Part shown: one piece after another, positions 44,713-54,422 of the stretch
Position numbering within the stretch: the first letter of the stretch is position 1
How the letters are laid out: every line of letters begins with the position of its first letter
DNA from: Clostridiales bacterium S5-A14a
GTDB taxonomy: Bacteria > Bacillota > Clostridia > Peptostreptococcales > Anaerovoracaceae
Assembly: GCA_000758905.1 (NCBI GenBank)
Contig: JRNA01000009.1
Span: 1-64,000 of the forward strand
Reading direction: 5' to 3'
Length of the DNA stretch: 64,000 bases
Translations under genes and position numbers: made by a program
Notes under the pieces: generated by a model
Databases searched by the model: none
What the model saw: only the letters and a program-made list of their open reading frames with translations
What the model was told of the DNA's origin: nothing

Positions 44713-47096
44713 TCTCTTAGCATAGTACATACTTTAAGTCTTTTGCCCTCTCTCCATAATCCTATAGCACCATTCACGTCAGTCCTATAAAGTATTATAT
44801 CATTTTTGTGAAGTTTATCAATGACACTGGGCGATGGATGCCCATAATTATTTTTCCCCACACCTATGAGTGCAACCTGTGGATTTACTGCCTTGAGAAA
44901 TTCCTCCGATGTACTGTATTTGCTGCCATGATGCCCAACTTTTAGTACATCAACCTTCAGTAAGTCGCTACCCTTATATTTTTCAATCAACTCCTTTTCC
45001 GTTTCAACACCAATGTCACCAGTTACCAAAACACTGACACCATCTACATCAATTCGAAATACAGACGATTTTTCATTATCTGTGCCAGATTCACTCTCTC
45101 CATCATCGATAGGCCACAGCACCCTGACCTTAATTCCGCTGCCATCAGCCAGTTCTCCAGCATATGCTCCTTCAACTAAGTTATTTATTTTATAAACCTT
45201 ACTCAACTCCTTGATGCCTTTTGAGTGGTCCGTATCTTCATGTGTAATTCCGGCTAGATCCAACGATCCAATCCTATTTTTTAGCAAATAAGGCTTGAGT
45301 ATTAACTTCCCGATATTCTTATTTCTTGAGCCACCCCCATCGAATATCATATTTATTCCACTATTGCTCCTAACATGCGTACAATCGCCCTGCCCAACGT
45401 CAACCATCACAATATTTGCCTTATCAAACGGTGTTTTGTCAATGTCGCTAACAGTTGCAAAGATAAATATTAATACAACAAAATAACCCGCAATTCTGCT
45501 CAGATTTTTTCTTTTAAGATCAATATAAAAGGTTTCAGAGAAAGAGAGCAGAATTGCAACTATGAAGGTATAAGTAATAGCTTTCCCCGGAGAAACGAAG
45601 TCATACGATGGCTTTAGATACCCCGCTGCAAGATCATGAATTTCCATCATAACCTTACCAAATCCCCATACAATCATATCAATAGTTTGTCTATTTTTTT
45701 TGAGGACTAAAATAAGTATAGGCCAAAATCTGGATATCAAGTGATTCGCTATCAGGAAATTCGGATTGATCTGAGCAATATAGGCGATGCCATCTCCCAA
45801 AGCTATGATAAATATAGATATTATTGAAAAAGTTACTATTAGTCCTGCCAATATAGTAACTGGCAAATTCAACAAAAATCCCAGTGGTGAGATATAGTTA
45901 AATTCTTGTAAGATAAATGGCACTACAACGATTTGCACTGAAGCATATACGGATATACCCATTGCAATTGCATTTATATATTGTGGCTTTAGAACATCTC
46001 CATACTTCGATGAAATAAGACTTTCTAACTTTCTAATAATAATTGGTGATATGAATCCTATACCAAGTATTGCAAGGTATGACATTTGAAACCCTAAGGA
46101 TGATATTATCAATGGATTCAGGCAGATTGATATTATAGATGTTAGCCCAAGAGAGGTAAGAAGGTCAGAATCCCTGGAAAAAACCTGTGACGCAATATAT
46201 ATAAGGGACATCAAAACAGCTCTCAAAACAGATGGACTCCATCGAGTGAGTGTGCCATAAAACATTAAGATTATGATTATCAGAATAGTCAGATATACGC
46301 TAGGCCTAACCCTGTATATTCTACGATACAAAGTAAGCAAAATCCCTACATGAAGACCGGACACTGCCAAAACATGTGCGGTTCCAAACATTCTAAAATT
46401 ATCGTAAACTTCCTCATCGAGCCCTGTTTTGTCGCCCAGTACAACACCCCTCACAAGACCTATCACACTGCTGCCTCTGTTAGCTACATCGGAAAAGATT
46501 ATATCCCTAACGCGCTCTGTATACCTATATACCGAGCATCTGAGCCCTTGAGTATGTCCTAGTACTCTAATTCTTTCAGAACTGCCAACAAGGAAAATTT
46601 CCTTGCTATTTAGATATTCTTTATAATCAAAACATCTCGGATTCCTTGCAGTTTGAGGTATTTCAAATTTACCATAAACCTCCACAAAATCTCCGACTTT
46701 AATTTCTTCGAAATTTTCAGAATATAAATTAATTAAAACATTGACACCTACATTGCTGTCTTTAATAATAATTTTTGCATAATTTTCCCTGCCCTCAAGT
46801 GAAGACTCCAAGATATCCCTCGATAAAACCGTCCCCCGCATCTGGATTTTTTTATCCGTTGGAATTTCCGAAACCGATTTTTCATTCTTCTCAGCAACAA
46901 AATAGCCGTTCCATACAAATATTGTCGCAACAAAAAAAATTGTAATGGGTAGAATGGCATTTTTAAAGCCCAGTCTACTTATTAAATATAAAACGCATAT
47001 TCCAAATATAAAAGCTGATACATAGTAATTAAAACTGATGTACGCCAAACTAACTGCCAAATGCATAATTGATATAGCAAACAGTTTTCTTCTCAT
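44709..47096 (-). CDS. comEC: ComEC/Rec2 DNA internalisation protein
   Basis: A 795-residue membrane protein that forms the channel for single-stranded DNA during natural transformation. Domain order is an OB-like N-terminus (MRGTVLSRDILESSLEG, GKFEIPQTARNPRCFDYKEYL), the competence transmembrane domain (FGTAHVLAVSGLHVGILLTL near 230-250, TRWSPSVLRAVLMSLIYIAS) and a C-terminal metallo-beta-lactamase domain with VGQGDCTHVRS, THEDTDHSKG and KVGHHGSKYS. The HxDxDH motif suggests an active nuclease-like domain. All three parts are intact, so competence is possible, but no other competence gene is in view. Confidence 0.92.
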   Translation of the reverse strand: MRRKLFAISIMHLAVSLAYISFNYYVSAFIFGICVLYLISRLGFKNAILPITIFFVATIFVWNGYFVAEKNEKSVSEIPTDKKIQMRGTVLSRDILESSLEGRENYAKIIIKDSNVGVNVLINLYSENFEEIKVGDFVEVYGKFEIPQTARNPRCFDYKEYLNSKEIFLVGSSERIRVLGHTQGLRCSVYRYTERVRDIIFSDVANRGSSVIGLVRGVVLGDKTGLDEEVYDNFRMFGTAHVLAVSGLHVGILLTLYRRIYRVRPSVYLTILIIIILMFYGTLTRWSPSVLRAVLMSLIYIASQVFSRDSDLLTSLGLTSIISICLNPLIISSLGFQMSYLAILGIGFISPIIIRKLESLISSKYGDVLKPQYINAIAMGISVYASVQIVVVPFILQEFNYISPLGFLLNLPVTILAGLIVTFSIISIFIIALGDGIAYIAQINPNFLIANHLISRFWPILILVLKKNRQTIDMIVWGFGKVMMEIHDLAAGYLKPSYDFVSPGKAITYTFIVAILLSFSETFYIDLKRKNLSRIAGYFVVLIFIFATVSDIDKTPFDKANIVMVDVGQGDCTHVRSNSGINMIFDGGGSRNKNIGKLILKPYLLKNRIGSLDLAGITHEDTDHSKGIKELSKVYKINNLVEGAYAGELADGSGIKVRVLWPIDDGESESGTDNEKSSVFRIDVDGVSVLVTGDIGVETEKELIEKYKGSDLLKVDVLKVGHHGSKYSTSEEFLKAVNPQVALIGVGKNNYGHPSPSVIDKLHKNDIILYRTDVNGAIGLWREGKRLKVCTMLRE

Positions 47097-47232
47097 TCAT
47101 GTTGTAGTATTAGAAATTCTGCATATTCTCGTAGTTTACTTATAAAACGCACTTGATAAATGTAACCGTAGTTTTCTTTTGAACCAAGATACAAATTGGA
47201 AGTTTATTCCATTTTATATCATCCCCTTATTC

Positions 47233-47261
47233 TTGTCTAGAGCCTTATTTTATGTTATAAT
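47233..47261 (+). promoter_or_regulatory. promoter of the penicillin-binding protein gene
   Basis: TTGTCT (47233-47238) and TATAAT (47256-47261) are separated by 17 bases, about 35 bases ahead of the start codon. Confidence 0.6.
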
Positions 47262-47296
47262 TACACGAAAATTACTTTGAGAAAAAGGATATTATT

Positions 47297-50122
47297 ATGA
47301 ACAATCTCGAGACTGATGCAAAAATCGGAATGAAGAAATGGAAGAAAATTCTTCTTATTATTCTTCTATTCTTTGTTGCAATCGTTATACTTACATTTGC
47401 ATATATCGCCTATGTCGTTAATTCAGCTGAAAAAATTGATACGGACAACATCTATAATATTTTGTCTGAAAGTTCAGTAATATATGATGATCAGGGCAAA
47501 AAAATTGATACAGTGTATGCAACAGAAAACCGTACGAATGTCGCATACGATGATCTACCTAAAAATTTAAAAAATGCATTCATAGCTATTGAGGATAAGA
47601 CATTCTGGAAACACTCTGGCTTCAACTATATTCGTATGTTGGGTGCCGTTAAGGATTCGTTAACCTCAGGAAGAGTAAGCGGAACTTCAACCATCACCCA
47701 ACAACTTGCAAGGAACCTATTTCTGAAGGAGTCAAAGTCCGAAAGAAGTATTAAGAGAAAGATAATCGAGGGATATTATACTGTAATTCTTGAACGCAAT
47801 TTAAGTAAAAAAGAAATCCTTGAAGCGTACCTGAATACTATTGCTTTAGGATATAACTCTAATGGTGTACAAACAGCTTCACAGACATATTTTTCTAAAG
47901 ACGTATCTGAACTCTCTGTTTTTGAGTCAGCTTTGCTTGCAGCACTGCCTAAAGCACCGACAAGTTACGCATACATAAAGTTTGTTAATCTAAGTGAAGT
48001 CAACAACTACGATGATGCTCATATACTTAACAAAACAGATAGCGGTGCATACGTGCTAAATGACAATGGCCTAGAGCGAGCGCGCTTATGTGTTCAACTC
48101 ATGAGAGAACAAAACATGATTACTAAGAAGGAGTACGATGAAGCTATGGATACTCCTCTTAAAGATGTAATCAATCCAAATTATACAATCACTGCCGAAA
48201 AAACTGCATATTTTAATGATTTTGTCATTAATCAAGTTATAGATGATATTGCAAAAAAATATAAGATTTCAAAGAAGGATGCGACCGATAAGGTCTATGA
48301 CGGCGGGCTAAGGATTTATTCAACTCTTGATAGTCAGGCTCAGAATGTCGTTGAAACCGAATTTGAGAATGACGCAAACTTCCCTAGCGCGATTAATATG
48401 AATAGAAATAGCGAGGGTAACTTCATTGATGATTCAGGTCACGTCGTGCTTTACAACTATTCAAATTATTTTGCAGAAGATGGATCATATACTTTCCCTT
48501 TAAGCGAGGCTAGAAAAAATAAAAATGGTTCAATCACATTGGTTTCAGGCAAAAAATTACACTTTTATGATACAAGTGTAAATGGAAAACCAGATATAAG
48601 CATTGAATTTAAGAGTTTATTTAGAAGAAATAACGGCGGACTTTATGTAATTTCTGGTGGATATATAAATGTTCCTCAGGGTGAGAAAAAGAAAGATGCC
48701 GATGGCAATGTTATTATTTCTGCAAAATTCATAAAATCACATGATGATTGGTTTAAGTTCGGCAATGATGGAAGTGTTACACTTACTGCAAACTCATATA
48801 AGCTTCAGCAGCAAGTTGTTCAACCTCAGTCAGCTATGACAATTGTTGATGTAAAAACGGGGCAAATCAAGGCCATGGTTGGAGGTCGAAAGACTGAGGG
48901 TCGATCCCTATTCAACAGAGCTGACTCCCCTAGACAGCCAGGATCCTCGATAAAGCCTATAGGTGTATATGCACCAGCCCTTCAGATGAGTGCTGATGAG
49001 GCTAAGGCGGGTAAAAAACATAGTTTTAAGGATTACAATATAGACAAGCAAGGCGCACAATACTGGGGTGATTACATTACATCAGCCTCCGTAATTGTCG
49101 ATGAACCGACTAAACTAAATGGTAGAATCTGGCCGAAGAACTTTGAAGGTGGATATATGGGTCCCCTTGATCTTAAGTCTGCTTTGGGGTATTCCAGAAA
49201 TACAACATCAATAAAGACGTTCTTGCAGGTTGGCCCTGAATATTGTATGTCCATGCTTAAAAAGTTTGGAATTTCCACACTACAAACAAAGGGTAATGTA
49301 AATGATGCAAATCCTTCTGCTATTGCTCTTGGTGGTATGGCTAAGGGTATTTCACCTTTAGAACTTTCAAATGCATATACCGCCTTTGCTAACGGTGGTA
49401 AAGTCTATAAACCTGTATCATATACAAAAGTTAAAGATAGAAAAGGCAAGGTCATTCTAGATAGTAGCAAAAATAAAGCTACAAAAGTTATGGGCGAAGA
49501 TGTTGCCTTTGTTATGAATAAGATTTTGCAATTCTCAGTTACAAACTGTTATGCGAATGCTGCATCGATTCCTGGAGTACCTACAGGCGCAAAGACAGGA
49601 ACAACAAGTGATGACCTTGATATCTGGTGTGTGGGCTTTACTCCTTCGTATGCAGCCGCAGTTTGGATCGGAAATGATGTCTCAATTTCATTATCAAATA
49701 ATAGTAGTGCTGCTACACAATTATGGGGAAGAATAATGAGGCAGGTTAAAAGGTGTTATAGGGGGTCCTACCCTTCACAGCCTTCCAATGTCATAAGCAT
49801 AGGCAATAACTATTTTGTTAAGGGTACTGAAACAGGAATTGTATCAGTCAATAGCGTCAAGAAAGAGGACGAAGAAAATGGTCCTAAGGACGTGAAGATC
49901 TGTAAGGAATCAGGCATGCTTGCAACGCCTTGGTGTACAGATGTTGTGGAAACAACTTTTGAAGATGGAAAAGACGAAAGGATTCCTAAATTCTACTGCC
50001 CTCTTCATAATAACAACATAATTGAATATCCAATACCTCCTGATGCAAATCCACCTGAAGAAGGCGAAACTGATCCTTCAAATTCAGAATCGGATCCAAA
50101 CGAAGATTCCACTGATGAATAA
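47297..50122 (+). CDS. class A penicillin-binding protein (PBP1a family)
   Basis: A 941-residue bifunctional peptidoglycan synthase. One N-terminal helix (ILLIILLFFVAIVILTFAYI) anchors it. The glycosyltransferase domain has AIEDKTFWKHSGFNYIRM, STITQQLARNLFLKES and KKEILEAYLNTIALGYNSNG. The transpeptidase has SxxK in RQPGSSIKPIGV, SxN in YSRNTTSIK and KTGTTSDDLDIWCVGF. An extra segment of about 120 residues (360-480, EGNFIDDSGHVVLYNYSNY onward) lies ahead of the transpeptidase, as in other clostridial PBPs. The C-terminus is Pro/Glu/Asp-rich. It has its own promoter and is divergent from comEC. Confidence 0.94.
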   Translation: MNNLETDAKIGMKKWKKILLIILLFFVAIVILTFAYIAYVVNSAEKIDTDNIYNILSESSVIYDDQGKKIDTVYATENRTNVAYDDLPKNLKNAFIAIEDKTFWKHSGFNYIRMLGAVKDSLTSGRVSGTSTITQQLARNLFLKESKSERSIKRKIIEGYYTVILERNLSKKEILEAYLNTIALGYNSNGVQTASQTYFSKDVSELSVFESALLAALPKAPTSYAYIKFVNLSEVNNYDDAHILNKTDSGAYVLNDNGLERARLCVQLMREQNMITKKEYDEAMDTPLKDVINPNYTITAEKTAYFNDFVINQVIDDIAKKYKISKKDATDKVYDGGLRIYSTLDSQAQNVVETEFENDANFPSAINMNRNSEGNFIDDSGHVVLYNYSNYFAEDGSYTFPLSEARKNKNGSITLVSGKKLHFYDTSVNGKPDISIEFKSLFRRNNGGLYVISGGYINVPQGEKKKDADGNVIISAKFIKSHDDWFKFGNDGSVTLTANSYKLQQQVVQPQSAMTIVDVKTGQIKAMVGGRKTEGRSLFNRADSPRQPGSSIKPIGVYAPALQMSADEAKAGKKHSFKDYNIDKQGAQYWGDYITSASVIVDEPTKLNGRIWPKNFEGGYMGPLDLKSALGYSRNTTSIKTFLQVGPEYCMSMLKKFGISTLQTKGNVNDANPSAIALGGMAKGISPLELSNAYTAFANGGKVYKPVSYTKVKDRKGKVILDSSKNKATKVMGEDVAFVMNKILQFSVTNCYANAASIPGVPTGAKTGTTSDDLDIWCVGFTPSYAAAVWIGNDVSISLSNNSSAATQLWGRIMRQVKRCYRGSYPSQPSNVISIGNNYFVKGTETGIVSVNSVKKEDEENGPKDVKICKESGMLATPWCTDVVETTFEDGKDERIPKFYCPLHNNNIIEYPIPPDANPPEEGETDPSNSESDPNEDSTDE

Positions 50123-50152
50123 TCATATTATAATAACAATATTAAGCGTAAC

Positions 50153-50205
50153 GAAAAATGCCGCTCTCAACATTAGCAATCCTATGCTGAGGGTGGCATT
50201 TTCTC
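50153..50205. terminator. bidirectional terminator between PBP1a and rpe
   Basis: AAAATGCC...CTCA pairs with TGAG...GGCATTTT around a loop of about 18 bases. It closes both convergent transcripts. Confidence 0.8.
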
Positions 50206-50231
50206 ATATGCAACTCTATATATACAATAAT

Positions 50232-50894
50232 TTATATGTCCATAATTTTCTTAAACTTTTTAACCTGGTTAACCGTTGTACTAGGATCCCCTTTAAATAC
50301 AGCAGACCCTGAAACCACAATATCAACTCCCGATGAAATAACATCCTTAAGATTATCCTCATTGACACCACCATCAATCTCTATTAGGAAGTCTAAATTC
50401 ATCTCATCCCTAAGAGATTTCAAGCGTTTTACCTTGCCCAGTGTTTGAGGTATAAATTTTTGGCCACCGAAACCTGGATTAACCGACATTATGAGCACAA
50501 GATCTACAAACGGCAGTATATCAATTAGCAAATCGACACTTGTTGCCGGATTGATCGAAACACCTGCCTTTACGCCAAGAGACCTAATGTGTGAAATGGT
50601 CCTATGTAGGTGTATACAGGCTTCCTGATGAACCACAATATATTCGGTTTTTTCTGTTGCAAAATCTTCAACATATAGATCAGGATTTTCAATCATTAGA
50701 TGCACATCATATGGGGCAGTCTGTAAGTCATTAAGACTATTCATTACGACAGCACCGAAGCTTATGTTCGGCACAAAATGCCCATCCATAACGTCAATAT
50801 GCAAAAAATCAGCTCCAGCAGCAGATATCAACTCTGCTTCATCTCCAAGTTTTGAAAAGTCAGCCGCTAACAGCGACGGCGATAGTAGCTTCAA
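50232..50894 (-). CDS. rpe: ribulose-phosphate 3-epimerase
   Basis: A 220-residue TIM-barrel epimerase converting ribulose-5-phosphate to xylulose-5-phosphate. Metal and catalytic motifs are LSPSLLAADF, HIDVMDGHFVPNISFG, VHLMIENPD, VHQEAC, SVNPGFGGQKFI, EIDGGV and SGVDIVVSGSAVF. I start at the TTG at 50894, with GGAGG six bases upstream, because it gives the family N-terminus KLLSPSLL; the ATG at 50930 would add 12 foreign residues and overlaps the rsgA stop. It is the last gene of the priA-to-rpe run. Confidence 0.93.
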   Translation of the reverse strand: MKLLSPSLLAADFSKLGDEAELISAAGADFLHIDVMDGHFVPNISFGAVVMNSLNDLQTAPYDVHLMIENPDLYVEDFATEKTEYIVVHQEACIHLHRTISHIRSLGVKAGVSINPATSVDLLIDILPFVDLVLIMSVNPGFGGQKFIPQTLGKVKRLKSLRDEMNLDFLIEIDGGVNEDNLKDVISSGVDIVVSGSAVFKGDPSTTVNQVKKFKKIMDI

Positions 50895-50926
50895 ATAGCA
50901 CCTCCATATTTTGTTTAGCACATCAT

Positions 50927-51886
50927 TCAATATCGTTTCTTATTAGCTATATCATCCAAAAAACTGCGATATGAATCATATCTACTCTTTGCGATCTTAT
51001 TTTGTAATAAGGCCTCTAAAACAGCACAACCGGGTTCTTCAAGATGCAGACAGTCCTGAAACCTACAATTTATCCCCTCTCTTTCTATTTCAGGGAACAA
51101 ATGTCTAAGCTCAGATTTGTCTATATCAGGTAACTCAAGTGATGTAAAGCCGGGAGTGTCAAAGATTAAGCTCTTACCATCCTCGTCAATCGGCACAAGT
51201 TCAACATGTCGCGTTGTATGTTTTCCGCGATTTGTTTTCTGACTTATTTCTCCCACTTGCATATGCCCTCTTCCGATTAAAGCGTTCAGAATAGTTGATT
51301 TGCCAACCCCAGAAGGCCCAGCCAGTGCAATAGTAAGCCCCTTAAATCTATTCCTAAGTTGATCGATCCCCGTAGATTGTGTACCACTTACGGCATATGT
51401 TTCGTACGTGCCTTTGTAGATGGACTCAATCTTCTCATACATTAACATGCCACGCTTGTCCTCTGTTTTGTTGACGCAAATTATGCATTCCACGTGCTTT
51501 CCTTCACAGACGCAGAGAAACTTGTCAAGTAATTTTAAATTGACCTTTGGAGTTTTGGCACTTACAACTATCGCAATCAGATCTACATTTGCAACTTGAG
51601 GGCGAACAAAAGAGTTTTTTCGCATCAAAACCTCTTCGATAACTCCCTCAAGAATGTCACTTTGCTCATTATCAGGGTCTGTTAATATTGAAAGTTTTAC
51701 TATATCGCCTACGTAGAGGGTTTCACCATCTCTTTTGAGGTTGCCACGTCCCCTGGTAGTTACCTGTCCCAGAGGAGTATCCACATAGTAAAAACCTCCT
51801 ATTCCCTTAACAATCCTGCCTTCTACAGCATTTAATGAAATATCAGCAGCATCCCTTATATTTGGTTCAAAATTACTTTCAGTCAT
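50927..51886 (-). CDS. rsgA: small-subunit biogenesis GTPase RsgA
   Basis: A 319-residue circularly permuted GTPase that matures the 30S subunit. The OB domain (GRIVKGIGGFYYVDTPLGQV) precedes the permuted G motifs: VNKTED (G4), VSGTQSTG, G1 AGPSGVGKSTILNALIG, the switch TTRHVELV and DTPGFTSLELP. The C-terminal zinc site is NCRFQDCLHLEEPGCAV. It begins 21 bases after the prkC stop, with no clear ribosome site. The order prkC-rsgA-rpe is standard in Firmicutes. Confidence 0.95.
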   Translation of the reverse strand: MTESNFEPNIRDAADISLNAVEGRIVKGIGGFYYVDTPLGQVTTRGRGNLKRDGETLYVGDIVKLSILTDPDNEQSDILEGVIEEVLMRKNSFVRPQVANVDLIAIVVSAKTPKVNLKLLDKFLCVCEGKHVECIICVNKTEDKRGMLMYEKIESIYKGTYETYAVSGTQSTGIDQLRNRFKGLTIALAGPSGVGKSTILNALIGRGHMQVGEISQKTNRGKHTTRHVELVPIDEDGKSLIFDTPGFTSLELPDIDKSELRHLFPEIEREGINCRFQDCLHLEEPGCAVLEALLQNKIAKSRYDSYRSFLDDIANKKRY

Positions 51887-51907
51887 AAATATTTACTAAC
51901 GCCTGGA

Positions 51908-53677
51908 TTAGTCCTGTCCTGATCCATCATTGCTACCTGGTTTTGGACTTTCAGGAACCTCAGGCATACCCTTACTGATTTTAATTGAAACAGATGTGCC
52001 CTTCTTAAGTTCAGTACCAGCGCTATACTGCTGCCACATAACGTAATCCTTGCCATATACGTTACTTTCTTCGTATGAAATATCTCCCACATCAAGACCA
52101 GCATCGTTTAGGGCCTGAACCGCCTGATCTGCAGTCAAGCCGGTGAGTGTTGGTACCTTTGATTTCTCTTTTTTGCCCTTACTTACAACAAGACTAACAG
52201 ATGAGCCCGATTTCTGATTAGAACCAGCTGAAGGATTCTGACTTACAATCACTCCCTCATCATATTTATCACTTTCTTCATATGTAACATTGCCTAGTGA
52301 AAATCCGTATTGACCTAAGAGTGATGCAATGTCGGATTCATTGAATTTTTTGCCTACGACATCAGGTACAAGGCCTGCTTTTTTGCCCTTACTTATATTA
52401 ACCTTAACTTTGGTGCCCTCTTTAACTTTAGATTTGGCTATTGGCGACTGTGATACTATCTTACCTTTTTCAAGATCAGCACTGTATACCTCGTCACCTT
52501 TGGCAATTTTCAAATTTAGACTAGCTAGTTCATCTGATGCTTCCTCATAGGTCATACCCTTGAGCGAAGGAACTTCAATATCTCCAGCATTATCATTTAA
52601 AAGTTTCGATGAGATGAAATAGCCACCTACAGCACCTAAAATGATAAGTGCGATAAGTGATATTATCCAAGGCATCATCTTCTTAAACTTAGAAGGTTCA
52701 CCTGAAGATTTGTGTTTCTTCTTAGATGATTTTTTCCCACCGTCTGATATTATTGAATTTAATTTTTCCTCATTTTCTTCATCTATCTTTACAGGAGTTT
52801 TCTTTCTCTTAGCACCTTCCATAAGGATGTCATTGCCAACTTTTTTAGATAAAAAGTCCACGTTATTCAGATCCTCATACATTGCCTCAGCATCTTCATA
52901 TCTGTTAGATTGAATTTTATCCGTTGCTTTAAGTATTATTTTTTCAAGTGCAGGAGGAACATTCTCTATAACCTCTGAAGGTGGCTTGATATCTTCGTTT
53001 ATATGCATTAGAGCAATTTCAACTGGATTCTCACCATCAAAAGGCACCTCACCAGTTAGCATCTCATAAAGGACTATTCCCAGTGAATAAACATCCGATT
53101 TTTCATCCACATACTTTCCTCTTGCTTGTTCAGGCGAAAAGTAATGCACAGACCCCATGACCTGACCGCCTTCTTCTTTGTTGACAATCGTTGCAGAAGA
53201 AATCGCCTTAGCAATACCAAAGTCTGCTAGTTTCGCAATTCCGTCTTTGGTAATCATAATATTATGAGGCTTTACATCTCTATGAATTATATGGTTTTTG
53301 TGAGCAAGACTTAAAGCCGCTGCAACCTGTTTTCCTATCTCTATGACATGTCTATAATCAAGAGGTCCGTTCTCCTCAATGATATCCGATAGCGGTCTTC
53401 CATCTATCAATTCCATGACGATGAAATAAATATTCCCCTCTTTGCCCACATCATATACATTCACTATATTAGGGTGTTGGAGACCTGCTGCGGCTTGCGA
53501 TTCTTTCCTAAAACTCTCTATAAACTGCGCATCCCTTGTAAACTCAGGTCTTAAGATTTTAACAGCGACATATCTATTCAAAAGCCTGTCTTTTGCTTTG
53601 TAGACAACAGCCATTCCCCCGTCACCGATTTTTTCGATCAACTCATATCGACCGGCCAATAATTTGTTATTACTCAT
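51908..53677 (-). CDS. prkC: PASTA-domain serine/threonine kinase
   Basis: A 589-residue Hanks-type kinase with the start at 53677 (AGGAGG upstream), overlapping the phosphatase gene by eight bases. Kinase motifs: IGDGGMAVVYKAKD, VAVKILRPE, HRDVKPHNIMI, ADFGIAKA and SDVYSLGIVLYEML. A basic linker leads to one transmembrane helix (MPWIISLIALIILGAVGGYF) and three extracellular PASTA repeats, VPSLKGMTYEEASDEL, VPDVVGKKFNESDIASLL and VPTLTGLTADQAVQAL. PASTA repeats sense muropeptides and this kinase controls growth and germination in relatives. Paired with PrpC. Confidence 0.96.
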   Translation of the reverse strand: MSNNKLLAGRYELIEKIGDGGMAVVYKAKDRLLNRYVAVKILRPEFTRDAQFIESFRKESQAAAGLQHPNIVNVYDVGKEGNIYFIVMELIDGRPLSDIIEENGPLDYRHVIEIGKQVAAALSLAHKNHIIHRDVKPHNIMITKDGIAKLADFGIAKAISSATIVNKEEGGQVMGSVHYFSPEQARGKYVDEKSDVYSLGIVLYEMLTGEVPFDGENPVEIALMHINEDIKPPSEVIENVPPALEKIILKATDKIQSNRYEDAEAMYEDLNNVDFLSKKVGNDILMEGAKRKKTPVKIDEENEEKLNSIISDGGKKSSKKKHKSSGEPSKFKKMMPWIISLIALIILGAVGGYFISSKLLNDNAGDIEVPSLKGMTYEEASDELASLNLKIAKGDEVYSADLEKGKIVSQSPIAKSKVKEGTKVKVNISKGKKAGLVPDVVGKKFNESDIASLLGQYGFSLGNVTYEESDKYDEGVIVSQNPSAGSNQKSGSSVSLVVSKGKKEKSKVPTLTGLTADQAVQALNDAGLDVGDISYEESNVYGKDYVMWQQYSAGTELKKGTSVSIKISKGMPEVPESPKPGSNDGSGQD

Positions 53678-54416
53678 TGATATCCTCCTCATCAATTTTC
53701 AGGGAAATTACTGTAATATTATCGCTACCCCCGTTCAAATTTGCTAAATCAACCAGTTTGGAACATGCCTCAGACATCGACACAGACTCAGTAACAATTC
53801 TCTTGATATCAGCGTGTGGCACCTCAACATAGAGTCCATCCGTACACATAACCACCACATCTCCAACTTCAAGAGATACAATGAACATATCAGGATAAAC
53901 ATGCTCCTCTGCTCCCAAAGCCTTGGTTATCTGGTTCCGATCTGGATGGAAGAGTGCCTCCTCCGCAGTTATCTCTCCCCTTTGCACAAGATTGTTTACG
54001 TAAGTATGATCCTCTGTGACCTGCGCAATTTCATCGTTTCTTACAATATAGGCTCTGCTGTCTCCAAGATTGAAAACATACATGTTTGAACCTGAAATAT
54101 ATGAAACTACGACTGTTGTGGCCATTCCACTGTTTTCTTCAAACCTATGAGACATCTCAAGAATCATTTCATTTGTTTGATTGAGACACTTTGCAAAATA
54201 GAGTCTCATTTCTTCTTGATCCCATTTCGGATCAATAGGATTATCTTCGACATACTGTGAAATAAATCTAGTTGCGGTGCGACTTGCAATCTCCCCTGAA
54301 CTGCTGCCACCTACACCATCCGCGACAATAAAAACGCCTTTGTCAACCATAACATAGCATGCGTCCTCATTGTTGAATCTAGTTATTCCCTTGTCAGTTT
54401 TGAAACCAACATCCAT
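53670..54416 (-). CDS. prpC: PP2C-type serine/threonine phosphatase
   Basis: A 248-residue PPM-family phosphatase that reverses PrkC phosphorylation. It shows GFKTDKGITRFNNEDACYV, FIVADGVGGSSSGEIAS with the metal-binding Asp, GDSRAYIVRNDEIAQVTEDH, VVMCTDGLYVEVP and the final NLNGGSDNITVISLKI. Overlap with prkC suggests coupled translation and a balanced kinase/phosphatase ratio. In many Firmicutes rlmN lies between rsmB and prpC; it is absent here. Confidence 0.95.
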   Translation of the reverse strand: MDVGFKTDKGITRFNNEDACYVMVDKGVFIVADGVGGSSSGEIASRTATRFISQYVEDNPIDPKWDQEEMRLYFAKCLNQTNEMILEMSHRFEENSGMATTVVVSYISGSNMYVFNLGDSRAYIVRNDEIAQVTEDHTYVNNLVQRGEITAEEALFHPDRNQITKALGAEEHVYPDMFIVSLEVGDVVVMCTDGLYVEVPHADIKRIVTESVSMSEACSKLVDLANLNGGSDNITVISLKIDEEDINE

Positions 54417-54422
54417 ATGGTT